Assembly: GCA_045638125.1 (NCBI GenBank)
Contig: JAZUAS010000009.1
Coordinates: 1-20,922, forward strand
DNA: 20,922 nt
Direction: 5' to 3'
DNA from: SVTX01 sp045638125
GTDB lineage: Bacteria; Bacillota; Clostridia; Oscillospirales; CAG-272
Position numbers and translations under genes: made by a program. The notes beneath the pieces were generated by a model, which ran no database searches, was not told the DNA's origin, and saw nothing but the letters and a program-made list of their open reading frames with translations. Shown one piece after another: positions 8,285-15,690 of this stretch (positions are counted from its first letter, which is position 1; every line of letters starts with the position of its first letter).

Positions 8285-8755
8285 ATGAAAAAGGGAAATT
8301 TTCAGCAAAAATTATATGCATTTATGTACGGTAGATACGGTAACGATGAACTCAATTTGTTTTTGAGCATTTTATCATTGGTGCTTGTCGTCGCTAACCT
8401 TATATCGTCCTTTGCTATTACCGACGGCACGGCGAGAGCGATTGTAGGTGCGTGCATTTGGGTGGCTTTCGTTGGATTGTTTGCCCTTACTACCTTCCGC
8501 ACTATGTCCAAGCAGATATATAAGCGCCGCCGTGAAAACGGAATATATTTAAATATTGTCGGTGCGCTTAAAAGGTTCGTTACTTTCAACACATCAAGAA
8601 AGACAAAAAGTCAGAACAAGGACGATGAATTTTATATCTTCCGTGATTGCACAAAATGCTCCTGCACCTTGCGTCTTCCCCGAAAAAAGGGCAGAAATAA
8701 GGTAAAGTGTCCTAAATGCTCTCACAGATTTTACGTGGTTTCTAAAAAAAAGTGA
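8285..8755 (+). CDS. Small two-helix membrane protein with C-terminal zinc ribbon
   Basis: 156 residues. Two hydrophobic helices (about 24-44 and 51-71) form a hairpin. A basic stretch (RRRENG) follows, then a C-terminal zinc ribbon with Cys122/Cys125 and Cys142/Cys145 (CTKC and CPKC) separated by 16 residues rich in Arg/Lys. The ribbon pattern, CxxC...RLPRKKGRNKVKCPKCSHRF, resembles treble-clef/zinc-ribbon modules that sense or bind nucleic acid or protein, but no specific family function is known to me. The topology suggests that both ends and the ribbon are cytoplasmic. It sits 34 bp before pyruvate kinase with no clear promoter between, so co-transcription with pyk is plausible. Confidence 0.8.
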   Translation: MKKGNFQQKLYAFMYGRYGNDELNLFLSILSLVLVVANLISSFAITDGTARAIVGACIWVAFVGLFALTTFRTMSKQIYKRRRENGIYLNIVGALKRFVTFNTSRKTKSQNKDDEFYIFRDCTKCSCTLRLPRKKGRNKVKCPKCSHRFYVVSKKK

Positions 8756-8789
8756 GAGAAGAAAAACAGAAAATAGCGAGGCAAATATA

Positions 8790-10217
8790 ATGAATAATTC
8801 AAGAAAAACTAAAATCGTATGTACTATGGGTCCTGCAAGTCTTAAGGAGGACGTGCTGGAAAAGATGTTTCAAGCCGGTATGAACGTGGCAAGATTCAAC
8901 TTCTCCCACGGCACTCATGAGTATCACAAGGAGGGCATGGAGCTTGTCCGCCGCGTACGTGACCGAATGAAGCTGCCTGTGGCGATCCTGCTTGACACCA
9001 AAGGCCCCGAGATACGTATAGGAAGTTTTGATTGTGGCAGTATTTATCTTGAAAAGGACAAAAAATTCACCCTTACTACCATAGACGGTGTGGGGGATAG
9101 CGAGAAAGTATCTATTACCTACAAAAAGCTTCCCAATGAGTTGAAGGTTGGCGACAAGATACTGCTTGATGATGGCCGGCTCGATCTTCGTGTCGAGGAG
9201 CTTACCGATACTGATATTATATGCCGTGTAGTCACGGGTGGCGAGCTGTCCAGTAGAAAGGGAATTAATATTCCCAATGTACATCTCGATATGCCCTATA
9301 TCAGCGAGCAGGACGAACTTGATCTGCGCTTTGGAATCGAAATGGACGTTGATTTTGTTGCCGCGTCGTTTGTTCGAAGCAAAAATGACGTAATAGAGCT
9401 TCGTAAGCTGCTCAACTACTACGGTGGTCATAAAATAAAGATCATCGCAAAGATAGAGAACGTCGAGGGTGTCGAGAATTTCGACGAGATACTCGCAAAT
9501 TGCGACGGAATAATGGTTGCAAGAGGCGACATGGGTGTTGAGATCGAGTTTGAAAGACTGCCGGGTATCCAGAAAAAGTTCATTCGCAAGTGCTATCAGG
9601 CGGGCAAGATGGTGATTACTGCAACCCAGATGCTCGAAACGATGATACACTCCAAGACCCCCACAAGAGCCGAGATCACCGACGTTGCAAATGCCGTCTT
9701 TGACGGCACCAGTGCGGTAATGCTCTCGGGCGAGACTGCTATGGGAGATCATCCTGCTCACGTTGTTGAGGTTATGGCAAAGATCGTCACACAGGCAGAG
9801 TCGGATGCCATCGAGATGCACATATATGAGGGTGTGAGATACGATGCAGACATTTTCGATATGACCAACGCTATCTGTGACGCGGCTTGTACCACCGCCA
9901 GAGATGTTAAAGCAAGGGCGATAATTGCGGTCACCAGCTCGGGAACAACGGCTCGCCGTGTATCCAAATTCCGTCCCAGCGAGGCGATAGTTGCCGCAAC
10001 CCCTGATATAAAGACCTACCACCAGCTGGCTCTCTCTTGGGGAGTTTACCCCGTTCTTGCTCTTGTTCAAGACGACACGGATAAGCTCTTTCTCCACGCT
10101 ATCGACTGCGCGAGAAGGCTTGACATCGTTGCAAAGGGGGATAAGGTGGTAATTACCGCAGGTGTGCCTCTGCGCCAGTCGGGTACAACAAACCTTTTGA
10201 AGGTTCAAGTCGTTTAA
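8790..10217 (+). CDS. pyk: Pyruvate kinase
   Basis: 475 residues, the single-unit length without the extra C-terminal phosphotransferase-like domain present in many Bacilli. It catalyses the last step of glycolysis, phosphoenolpyruvate + ADP to pyruvate + ATP. Visible active-site residues include Arg35 in NVARFNFSHG, Lys221 and Glu223 in IIAKIENVEG, Asp247 in ARGDMGVEI, and the signature around TATQMLETMIHSKTPTRAE. Glu74 in LDTKGPEIRIG marks a K+-dependent enzyme. The B domain spans about 72-168 and the C-terminal allosteric domain about 350-475 (TSSGTTARRVSKFRP). A metallo-hydrolase gene follows 27 bp downstream. This is a confident housekeeping assignment. Confidence 0.97.
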   Translation: MNNSRKTKIVCTMGPASLKEDVLEKMFQAGMNVARFNFSHGTHEYHKEGMELVRRVRDRMKLPVAILLDTKGPEIRIGSFDCGSIYLEKDKKFTLTTIDGVGDSEKVSITYKKLPNELKVGDKILLDDGRLDLRVEELTDTDIICRVVTGGELSSRKGINIPNVHLDMPYISEQDELDLRFGIEMDVDFVAASFVRSKNDVIELRKLLNYYGGHKIKIIAKIENVEGVENFDEILANCDGIMVARGDMGVEIEFERLPGIQKKFIRKCYQAGKMVITATQMLETMIHSKTPTRAEITDVANAVFDGTSAVMLSGETAMGDHPAHVVEVMAKIVTQAESDAIEMHIYEGVRYDADIFDMTNAICDAACTTARDVKARAIIAVTSSGTTARRVSKFRPSEAIVAATPDIKTYHQLALSWGVYPVLALVQDDTDKLFLHAIDCARRLDIVAKGDKVVITAGVPLRQSGTTNLLKVQVV

Positions 10218-10244
10218 ATTTCAAACAAATTAAGGAGAGGCTTT

Positions 10245-11270
10245 ATGGCAGAAAAAAAGAGTGCTAAGAGTTACGTTAAAAGCGCTGTCAAAAGAACTGT
10301 ACGAAGAAAAAAGAAAAAGCTCGTTCGAAGGTATCCCATAGTAGCAATTGTCCTGCTTGTCCTCGTTGCGACAATATATTTGTCGCTTTGCGCAGTCGAT
10401 CATTACGATATAGATGTTGGATTTGACGTGGATATGGGTGATGCTAACGTATTTGATCTATTCGCGCCAAAGAAAACTATCGATCCTCTGCCTATTCCCG
10501 AGGACGGAGAGGTACTATTCCACTTTATCGACGTAGGTCAGGGTGACGCAATACTGGTGACTACTGCCGAGGGAAATATGCTGGTGGATACCAGTGAGGT
10601 TTCCGCAAGGGAACAGCTTGACGTATATTTGAAGTCGGCTCAGGTGACGGCACTTAAATATTTGGTCTTGACTCATCCCGATGCAGACCATATCGGCAAC
10701 GCCGCATACATAATTGAAAATTATGACGTAGAAAACGTGATCCTCAATGCCGACAATCCTGCGACTACAAATCTGTACGAAAATCTGCTTGATGTGATCG
10801 AGGAGAATAATATAAACGTCATTAGTCTCAAGGCAGAAGAAACTTTCGACCTTGGTGCGCTTCGCAATACTATCATAGGTCCGAGTGGCGAATATAGCGA
10901 TCCGAACGAGATGAGCTACGTCATAAAGGCGGTATATGGAGAGACGTCGGTTATGCTGACCGGTGATGCAGAGAAGAAATCCGAGGCTGACATTATAAAG
11001 AAATGGAGCGCAGAGGCGCTTCAGTGCAACATTTTGAAGATAGGACATCACGGTTCGGATTCGTCTACTACCGATGGATTTTTGAATGCGGTAGATCCTG
11101 AGATTGCCGTCATTTCCTGCGGAGCTGGCAATAAATACGGTCATCCTATGCCGGAAATACTTGAAAAGCTTGCGGCGAAGGGAATTACAGTTTATCGAAC
11201 GGACACTCAAGGCTCGATAATATTCAAGACCGACGGTAAGAGCTTTACTCTCGTTGAAACAAGAAAATAA
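10245..11270 (+). CDS. Membrane-anchored ComEC-like metallo-beta-lactamase-fold hydrolase
   Basis: 341 residues. A very basic N-terminus (RRKKKKLVRRYP) leads into one membrane helix (about 31-50), so the enzyme domain lies outside the cytoplasm. From about residue 90 it matches the MBL domain found at the end of ComEC/Rec2: FHFIDVGQGDAIL, the metal-binding THPDADH (143-149), LTGDAE (239-243) and GHHGSDSS (267-274). All metal ligands expected of an active enzyme are present. The competence channel and OB-fold parts of ComEC are absent, so this is a stand-alone member. Such proteins are probable extracellular nucleases or phosphodiesterases; the substrate is unproven. AAGGAGAGG precedes the ATG, and the gene shares a transcript with pyk up to the terminator at 11274. 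Confidence 0.9.
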   Translation: MAEKKSAKSYVKSAVKRTVRRKKKKLVRRYPIVAIVLLVLVATIYLSLCAVDHYDIDVGFDVDMGDANVFDLFAPKKTIDPLPIPEDGEVLFHFIDVGQGDAILVTTAEGNMLVDTSEVSAREQLDVYLKSAQVTALKYLVLTHPDADHIGNAAYIIENYDVENVILNADNPATTNLYENLLDVIEENNINVISLKAEETFDLGALRNTIIGPSGEYSDPNEMSYVIKAVYGETSVMLTGDAEKKSEADIIKKWSAEALQCNILKIGHHGSDSSTTDGFLNAVDPEIAVISCGAGNKYGHPMPEILEKLAAKGITVYRTDTQGSIIFKTDGKSFTLVETRK

Positions 11271-11273
11271 CAT

Positions 11274-11304
11274 AAAAAAAGAGCTGCCACGGCAGCTCTT
11301 TTTT
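11274..11304 (+). terminator. Bidirectional terminator between the MBL hydrolase and fucI
   Basis: Seven A, the self-complementary GAGCTGCCACGGCAGCTC (11281-11298) and six T make a classic intrinsic terminator on both strands. It lies between convergent genes, 3 bp after the + strand stop codon, and can also stop transcripts from fucI on the - strand. Confidence 0.93.
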
Positions 11305-11355
11305 GTTGTGGAGATTTCCGCTAAGTTTTATAATGAAAATATATCATAAATATGA

Positions 11356-11385
11356 GGGGAGAAAACCATTTAAGGTTTTCTCCCC
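11356..11385 (-). terminator. Hairpin after fucI
   Basis: GGGGAGAAAACC (11356-11367) pairs perfectly with GGTTTTCTCCCC (11374-11385) around a 6-base loop. It starts 12 bp beyond the fucI stop codon on the - strand. The tail is AT-rich but not a pure T-run, so it probably works together with the second hairpin at 11274-11304. Confidence 0.65.
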
Positions 11386-11397
11386 CGATGTAATAGA

Positions 11398-13194
11398 TTA
11401 CTTCTTAAAGGAAGCTCCGTAGGTCTGGCAAGCGCGGTAATCTGCGCCTTCCTTGTCCATTCCGAATGCGTTCCAGGAAGCGGGACGGAAGATCTTGTCC
11501 TCGGGAACGTTGTGCATGCTAACGGGTATGCGAAGCATAGAGCAGAGGGTTATAAGGTCTGCTCCAATGTGACCGTAGGAGATAGCTCCGTGGTTAGCAC
11601 CCCAGTTGTTCATAACGTCGTAAGCGGTCTTGAATGCGCCTTCGCCAGTGCAACGAGGAGCGAACCATGTACAGGGCCATGTGTAGTCTGTACGCTTCCA
11701 GAGTGTGTCGCTGACGTCAGCGGGAAGTGCAACAGTCCAACCCTCAGCAAGCTGGAGAACCGGACCAAGACCCTTAACGAGGTTAAGTCTGATCATGGTA
11801 ACGGGCATTTCTGCCTTGGTCTCAAAACGAGAGGAATATCCGCCGCCTCTGAAATAGCCGATATCGGCGTAGTTCCAGGTTGTGTTTGCCATAACTGTGT
11901 CGCAATCAGCGTCGGTCATCTCAAACCACTGCTTCATTACTGCATTGCCGTTTTCGTCCTTTACGTCTCCGCAAGCGTCGAGACAGCAAGCACCGGAGTT
12001 GATAAGGTGAATGATACCGTCGCTTTCTTTTGCCTTGCCCTCGATGTCATAGCCTGTGCAGCCCTTGATTGCGTCGCCGGACCAGTATGTACGAACGTCT
12101 GCAAACATCTGTGCACGGTTAGTGAGCAGCTTCATGAAGAGCATGCCGATACCGTTGAGAACGTCGTTCTCGGTAGCGAGAATGTAAGGCTCACGAGCGC
12201 CGTTCCAGTCAAAGGATGTGTTGAGCATAGCCTCGGGGAAGTCACAGTTGGGGTAGAAGTCTGTCCACTGTCTCTGGCCCTGGAAGCCTGCTGCGATAGC
12301 GTTGTGACCAACCATCTCTTCTTCGCAACCCGCGGGAAGATTCTTGTTGCCGGACATAAGGTCCTTGATAATTACCATCATCTTTACAACGAATTCCCAG
12401 TCAGCATCCTTCTCTTCACGGGTCTTCTGGAGATTTTCGGGGTTCTTGTCAAAGCCCTCGATGCACTTTTCCTTGACCCAAGCCAGAGCCTTTTCGTATT
12501 CTGCCTTGTCGTAAACTTCCTCTGTCATTCGTCTGATGATCTCTACCTCGTCAACCGACTCAACTCTCATGCCGAGATAATCCTCGATGAAGTCGCAGTC
12601 GATGATAGAGCCGCCGATACCCATGCAGATAGATCCGATCTGAAGGTAGGATTTTCCTCTCATGGTTGCAGCTGCTACTGCCGCACGGCCAAAGCGGAGA
12701 AGCTTTTCTTCTACGTCTGCGGGAATGCTTGTGTCGTCGCAGTTCTGTACGTCATGGCCGTAAATGCCGAACGCGGGAAGACCCTTTTGAGCATGCGTTG
12801 CAAGAACGGATGCAAGATATACCGCACCGGGACGCTCGGTTCCGTTAAAGCCCCAAACTGCCTTGATGGTGTCCTTTTCCATATCCATGGTCTCGGCACC
12901 GTAGCACCAGCAAGGAGTTACAGTGAGGGTGATAGAAACGCCCTCACGGCGGAACTTGTCAGCGCAAGCCGCCGCCTCGCCAACGCGACCAATGGTGGTG
13001 TCAGCGATAACAACCTTTACAGGTTCACCGTTAGAATATCTCAAATTTTCTTCAAAAAGACGCGCGGCGCTCTTCGCCATGTTCATGGTCTGCTCCTCAA
13101 GAGATTCGCGAACCTGAAGCACTCCGCGTCTGCCGTCGATAGTGGGACGAATTCCAATAACGGGATATTCGCCGATAAGTCTGTTTTCTGCCAT
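11398..13194 (-). CDS. fucI: L-fucose isomerase
   Basis: 598 residues, the normal length, and closely similar along its whole length to the E. coli enzyme as I remember it. It converts L-fucose to L-fuculose, the first step of fucose use, and usually also accepts D-arabinose. The metal-binding residues are in place: Glu342 in LATEND, Asp366 in FADVRTYWS and His535 in WGANHG. Other signatures are IGIRPTIDGRRGV, ESLEEQTMNMAK and TPCWCYGAETMDM. The ATG at 13194 has GGAGGA 7 bp upstream; the frame is open for 18 more codons, but those run through the ribosome site. Fuculokinase and aldolase are not in the window. The divergent AraC-type gene is its likely regulator. Gut bacteria use fucose from host mucin or plant glycans, which fits the inferred habitat. 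Confidence 0.97.
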   Translation of the reverse strand: MAENRLIGEYPVIGIRPTIDGRRGVLQVRESLEEQTMNMAKSAARLFEENLRYSNGEPVKVVIADTTIGRVGEAAACADKFRREGVSITLTVTPCWCYGAETMDMEKDTIKAVWGFNGTERPGAVYLASVLATHAQKGLPAFGIYGHDVQNCDDTSIPADVEEKLLRFGRAAVAAATMRGKSYLQIGSICMGIGGSIIDCDFIEDYLGMRVESVDEVEIIRRMTEEVYDKAEYEKALAWVKEKCIEGFDKNPENLQKTREEKDADWEFVVKMMVIIKDLMSGNKNLPAGCEEEMVGHNAIAAGFQGQRQWTDFYPNCDFPEAMLNTSFDWNGAREPYILATENDVLNGIGMLFMKLLTNRAQMFADVRTYWSGDAIKGCTGYDIEGKAKESDGIIHLINSGACCLDACGDVKDENGNAVMKQWFEMTDADCDTVMANTTWNYADIGYFRGGGYSSRFETKAEMPVTMIRLNLVKGLGPVLQLAEGWTVALPADVSDTLWKRTDYTWPCTWFAPRCTGEGAFKTAYDVMNNWGANHGAISYGHIGADLITLCSMLRIPVSMHNVPEDKIFRPASWNAFGMDKEGADYRACQTYGASFKK

Positions 13195-13229
13195 ATTTTT
13201 ATCCTCCATATGAAAAAAATTTGTCTTAC

Positions 13230-13273
13230 TACTTGAATTATAGTACAAAATGTGTTAAAATACTTGTATAAAG
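13230..13273. promoter_or_regulatory. Overlapping divergent promoters and direct repeat between fucI and the AraC-type gene
   Basis: On the - strand a perfect TATAAT (13242-13237) faces fucI, but the position 17 bp upstream reads AAGTAT, a poor -35. On the + strand TTGAAT (13233-13238) and TAAAAT (13256-13261), 17 bp apart and with an extended TGT, face the regulator gene. The + strand -35 thus overlaps the fucI -10. Two direct copies of TACTTGnAT (13230 and 13261) start exactly 31 bp apart, about three helical turns. One overlies the fucI -10 region and the other its -35 position. They are candidate AraC-type half-sites. Confidence 0.6.
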
Positions 13274-13324
13274 AGCAAATTTAATTGCAAAATAGTCACT
13301 TTTTTTGAAAGAGAGCGATTTTTT

Positions 13325-14176
13325 ATGAAATTCAGCGAATATAGAGAGAACAAAACTCACGGAACGCCGCGTTTTCCACTTGAATATTATCACGTAAACG
13401 AAAATCATTCTCAGTACGTTATGCCGTTGCACTGGCATAGCGAATTTGAGGTTTTGCGTGTGCTTAGCGGCAGACTTGCACTCTACCTTAACAACGAGGT
13501 ATACGACCTGCGTAGTGGTGACATAATTTTCATTCCGTCGGGAACTCTCCATCGAGGTGACCCCGTGGATTGTGTCTACGAATGTGCCGTGTTTGATCTG
13601 AGACTTGCCTCGGGCTATAATACGTCAAGAATGTCAGAGCTGATACAGCCTATTATATCGTCGGATGCCGAGATATTGCAGGTTTGCGACGGTGCAAAGG
13701 AAGGCGCCGCGGCGATTCTCGATACCGTTGCCGAAAAGAAGCCTTATTATGAGCTAAAGGTTGCGTCGCTTGTGGCGGATATTATTTATAAGCTCTATTC
13801 ATCAGGCGACATTACACTGAAGCATACCGAAAGCAAGCGAATATCTCATCAGCGCGCACTTATGACGTTGCTTATTGAAAAGATAGAGAGAGATTATGAA
13901 GACAGGATAACTCTGGCAGATCTTGCCGAAATCGCGGGAATGAATGAAAAATACCTCTGCCGATTTTTTAAAAGCTTTACGGGGCAAACTCCGATCGATT
14001 ATATCAATCGCCTGCGTATAGATCGTGCATGCTACGAAATGACGGTTAATAAAATGACCGTAACGTCTGCGGCGTATGAGTGCGGATTTAATGAGCTCAG
14101 CTATTTTTCAAAGATTTTTAAAAAATACAAGGGAATTTCGCCCGGACAGTATAGGCAACGCTTTGCGTTGCAGTGA
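13325..14176 (+). CDS. AraC-family transcriptional regulator, probable control of fucI
   Basis: 283 residues. The N-terminal cupin domain (about 15-130) shows LHWHSEFEVLRVLSG, with His36 and His38, and SGDIIFIPSGTLH. The C-terminal AraC DNA-binding domain (about 185-280) has two helix-turn-helix units: ITLADLAEIAGMNEKYLCRF, then VTSAAYECGFNELSYFSKIF followed by YKGISPGQYRQ. The layout is that of sugar-responsive activators. It is transcribed divergently from fucI across 130 bp containing overlapping promoters, so fucose or a related sugar is the probable ligand; this is inferred from position. GAAAGAGAG (13307-13315) precedes the start. The stop codon TGA lies inside the first copy of a downstream repeat. 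Confidence 0.9.
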   Translation: MKFSEYRENKTHGTPRFPLEYYHVNENHSQYVMPLHWHSEFEVLRVLSGRLALYLNNEVYDLRSGDIIFIPSGTLHRGDPVDCVYECAVFDLRLASGYNTSRMSELIQPIISSDAEILQVCDGAKEGAAAILDTVAEKKPYYELKVASLVADIIYKLYSSGDITLKHTESKRISHQRALMTLLIEKIERDYEDRITLADLAEIAGMNEKYLCRFFKSFTGQTPIDYINRLRIDRACYEMTVNKMTVTSAAYECGFNELSYFSKIFKKYKGISPGQYRQRFALQ

Positions 14177-14220
14177 TATTGTGCTACGCACAGTGATATT
14201 CACCTGCGGCGAGTGATATT
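14171..14220. repeat. Three copies of a (C/G)AGTGATATT word at exact 20-bp spacing
   Basis: The 10-mers at 14171, 14191 and 14211 are CAGTGATATT, CAGTGATATT and GAGTGATATT, each separated by a different 10-base spacer. The spacers GTGCTACGCA and CACCTGCGGC each contain a small GC-rich self-complementary core (GTGC/GCAC once the next C is included; CC/GG). The first copy contains the TGA stop of the AraC-type gene. The array ends 42 bp before the next start codon. Confidence 0.85.
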
Positions 14221-14262
14221 TTTTTAAGCATTGCTTGAAAAAGATTAAGGAGAAAAAATTTT

Positions 14263-14754
14263 ATGTCAATTATACTTATCGGAATGCCCTCCTGCGGCAA
14301 AAGCACGCTGGGAGTTCTCCTGGCAAAGAGATTGGGATACCGTTTTATCGACTCTGACCTGCTAATTCAGGAAAAAATGGGGAAGCTTCTTCATGAAATT
14401 ATATCGGAGCGTGGAAACGAGGGCTTTTTAAAGGTCGAAAACGAGGTTAATCTATCTATCAGTGAGAAAAACGCAGTAATAGCCACGGGCGGTAGCGTAG
14501 TATATTGTGATGAGGCTATGAAAAACCTTAAATCTCTCGGCAAAATCATTTATCTGAAAATACCTTACGAGGAGATGTGTCACCGTTTGGGTGATTTCTC
14601 TCATAGAGGTGTGATTTTGAGAAAGGGAACTACCCTTGAGGATATGTACGTCGAACGTGCACCGCTTTACGAAAAATACGCGGATATTACCGTTGACGTC
14701 TGCTCGGCGCAATTGTCGGATTCTTTGGAAAAGATATGTGAGACTCTCATTTAA
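14263..14754 (+). CDS. Shikimate kinase-like P-loop kinase
   Basis: 163 residues, shikimate-kinase size. The Walker A loop GMPSCGKST (7-15) and FIDSD (Asp30/Asp32) are intact, as is the Arg of the RAPLY motif (Arg132). Two substrate-side signatures differ from textbook AroK: the FRxxE motif is FLKVE (Leu56 replaces the Arg that contacts shikimate), and the GGG turn is GGS (76-78). The lid region HRGVILRKG is present. The gene is not in an aromatic amino-acid cluster. It may be a true but divergent shikimate kinase or a paralog for another small alcohol; the sequence alone does not decide. AAGGAGAAAA precedes the ATG. No promoter was found, so transcription may come from the AraC-type gene. 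Confidence 0.82.
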   Translation: MSIILIGMPSCGKSTLGVLLAKRLGYRFIDSDLLIQEKMGKLLHEIISERGNEGFLKVENEVNLSISEKNAVIATGGSVVYCDEAMKNLKSLGKIIYLKIPYEEMCHRLGDFSHRGVILRKGTTLEDMYVERAPLYEKYADITVDVCSAQLSDSLEKICETLI

Positions 14755-14769
14755 AGCAACAATTTGCTG

Positions 14770-14798
14770 TTGACATATAAAAGAAAAAATGTTATAAT
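14770..14798 (+). promoter_or_regulatory. Perfect extended SigA promoter for the six-helix membrane protein
   Basis: TTGACA (14770-14775) and TATAAT (14793-14798) are separated by 17 bp, with TG at 14790-14791 giving an extended -10. It starts 16 bp after the preceding stop codon. The inferred start near 14805 leaves a short leader with GGAGAA (14821-14826). Confidence 0.9.
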
Positions 14799-14831
14799 TT
14801 AGAAAACATTCAATTAGATTGGAGAAAAATT

Positions 14832-15632
14832 ATGGGAAACGCACTCAAGGCAAAAAAGAAGGATAAGTTTAAAATATTTTCGATATTTGCGGGGATTATA
14901 TTTATTTTAATAGCTATTGCAAAGTTGATTTTTAACGGCGGCTATGTGTTAGCAACCCTCGGATATGAGTATTTGTTAGGATATGTCGCGTTCGATTTAA
15001 ATACTATCTTGATCTTGATATCAAATTTGGCGAGTCCTTTACTTTTTGTAGTTCTCGCGCTTGTAGCGGCTTTGATACTATTTATCAAAAAAGACAGCGC
15101 TGCGGTATTTATCCCGGTAGGACTGCTTACTTACACAATTTTCGGCACGATTGTTGCGACTGTTACTAATATTGTACTTTCCCGAGTAGTGGGAGAATCC
15201 TTCCAATTGATCGCTTCTTTGGTGAGTTTGACATTAAGCGTAGTTCTGGCTATCATTGTTACGGCGTTGCTTTTCATAGCTGCAGTTACGTTCTTAAAAA
15301 AACACAGATACGTTCTTATGTTTATTCTGCTCGCCGCTTTTATTATCGGAACCTTGTTAAGCTTGTCTGCTACTATTCTAAGTTGGGGTAGCAATGTGCA
15401 GTATTATCAGGCGGTGTTTGAATATTTCGAAGGATTGGATTTGATATTTATTGCTGTTAAGTTGTTCGTTCTGCCCATAGTTGGACTGATTATTAATTGT
15501 GGTCTTTGCTTAGCAGTGCTTCTTTCGGCAATCGGTATGATCGGAGGCAAAAAGAAGGCTGACATTTCGGAATTTACCGAGGTAGAATATGCCGAAGAGA
15601 ATTCAGAAGTGTCGGAGAATGCTGAGGCTTGA
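14832..15632 (+). CDS. Six-helix integral membrane protein of unknown function
   Basis: I do not recognise a family. The 266 residues start with a basic stretch (KAKKKDKFK) and contain about six hydrophobic segments (roughly 15-37, 59-86, 92-116, 125-154, 160-183, 203-236). A cytoplasmic tail follows with KKK and then a strongly acidic end (EFTEVEYAEENSEVSENAEA). No catalytic, nucleotide-binding or transporter signature is visible. Compared with its neighbours the sequence is Ile/Leu/Val-rich and AT-richer. A perfect promoter directly in front and a strong terminator directly behind make it a single-gene unit. Confidence 0.82.
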   Translation: MGNALKAKKKDKFKIFSIFAGIIFILIAIAKLIFNGGYVLATLGYEYLLGYVAFDLNTILILISNLASPLLFVVLALVAALILFIKKDSAAVFIPVGLLTYTIFGTIVATVTNIVLSRVVGESFQLIASLVSLTLSVVLAIIVTALLFIAAVTFLKKHRYVLMFILLAAFIIGTLLSLSATILSWGSNVQYYQAVFEYFEGLDLIFIAVKLFVLPIVGLIINCGLCLAVLLSAIGMIGGKKKADISEFTEVEYAEENSEVSENAEA

Positions 15633-15651
15633 TCTATATATCTAAAAGATA

Positions 15652-15690
15652 AAAATATCCGTAGCTTTCTGGAAGCTACGGATATTTTTT
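15652..15690. terminator. Bidirectional terminator between the membrane protein and clpX
   Basis: AAAATATCCGTAGCTT (15652-15667) and AAGCTACGGATATTTT (15673-15688) form a perfect 16-bp stem with a 5-base loop, flanked by T-runs on both strands. It abuts the clpX stop codon and lies about 20 bp after the + strand gene, so it serves both convergent units. Confidence 0.93.

Noticed and set aside
8799..10208. A 469-codon open frame antisense to pyruvate kinase
   Set aside because: It spans the conserved pyk gene almost exactly, has no ribosome site or recognisable domains, and is explained by sense-strand codon bias.
11512..13236. A 574-codon open frame antisense to fucI
   Set aside because: The product is a Cys/Val-rich sequence with no domain; the fucI reading on the other strand matches the known enzyme along its full length.
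13195..13248. Upstream in-frame starts for fucI at 13248 and 13209
   Set aside because: The first would start at the fucI -10 region itself, and the second ATG lies inside the GGAGGA ribosome site; the ATG at 13194 is correctly spaced from that site.
14171..14220. CRISPR array
   Set aside because: The repeat is only 10 bp with 10-bp spacers and no cas genes are nearby; CRISPR repeats are more than 20 bp long.
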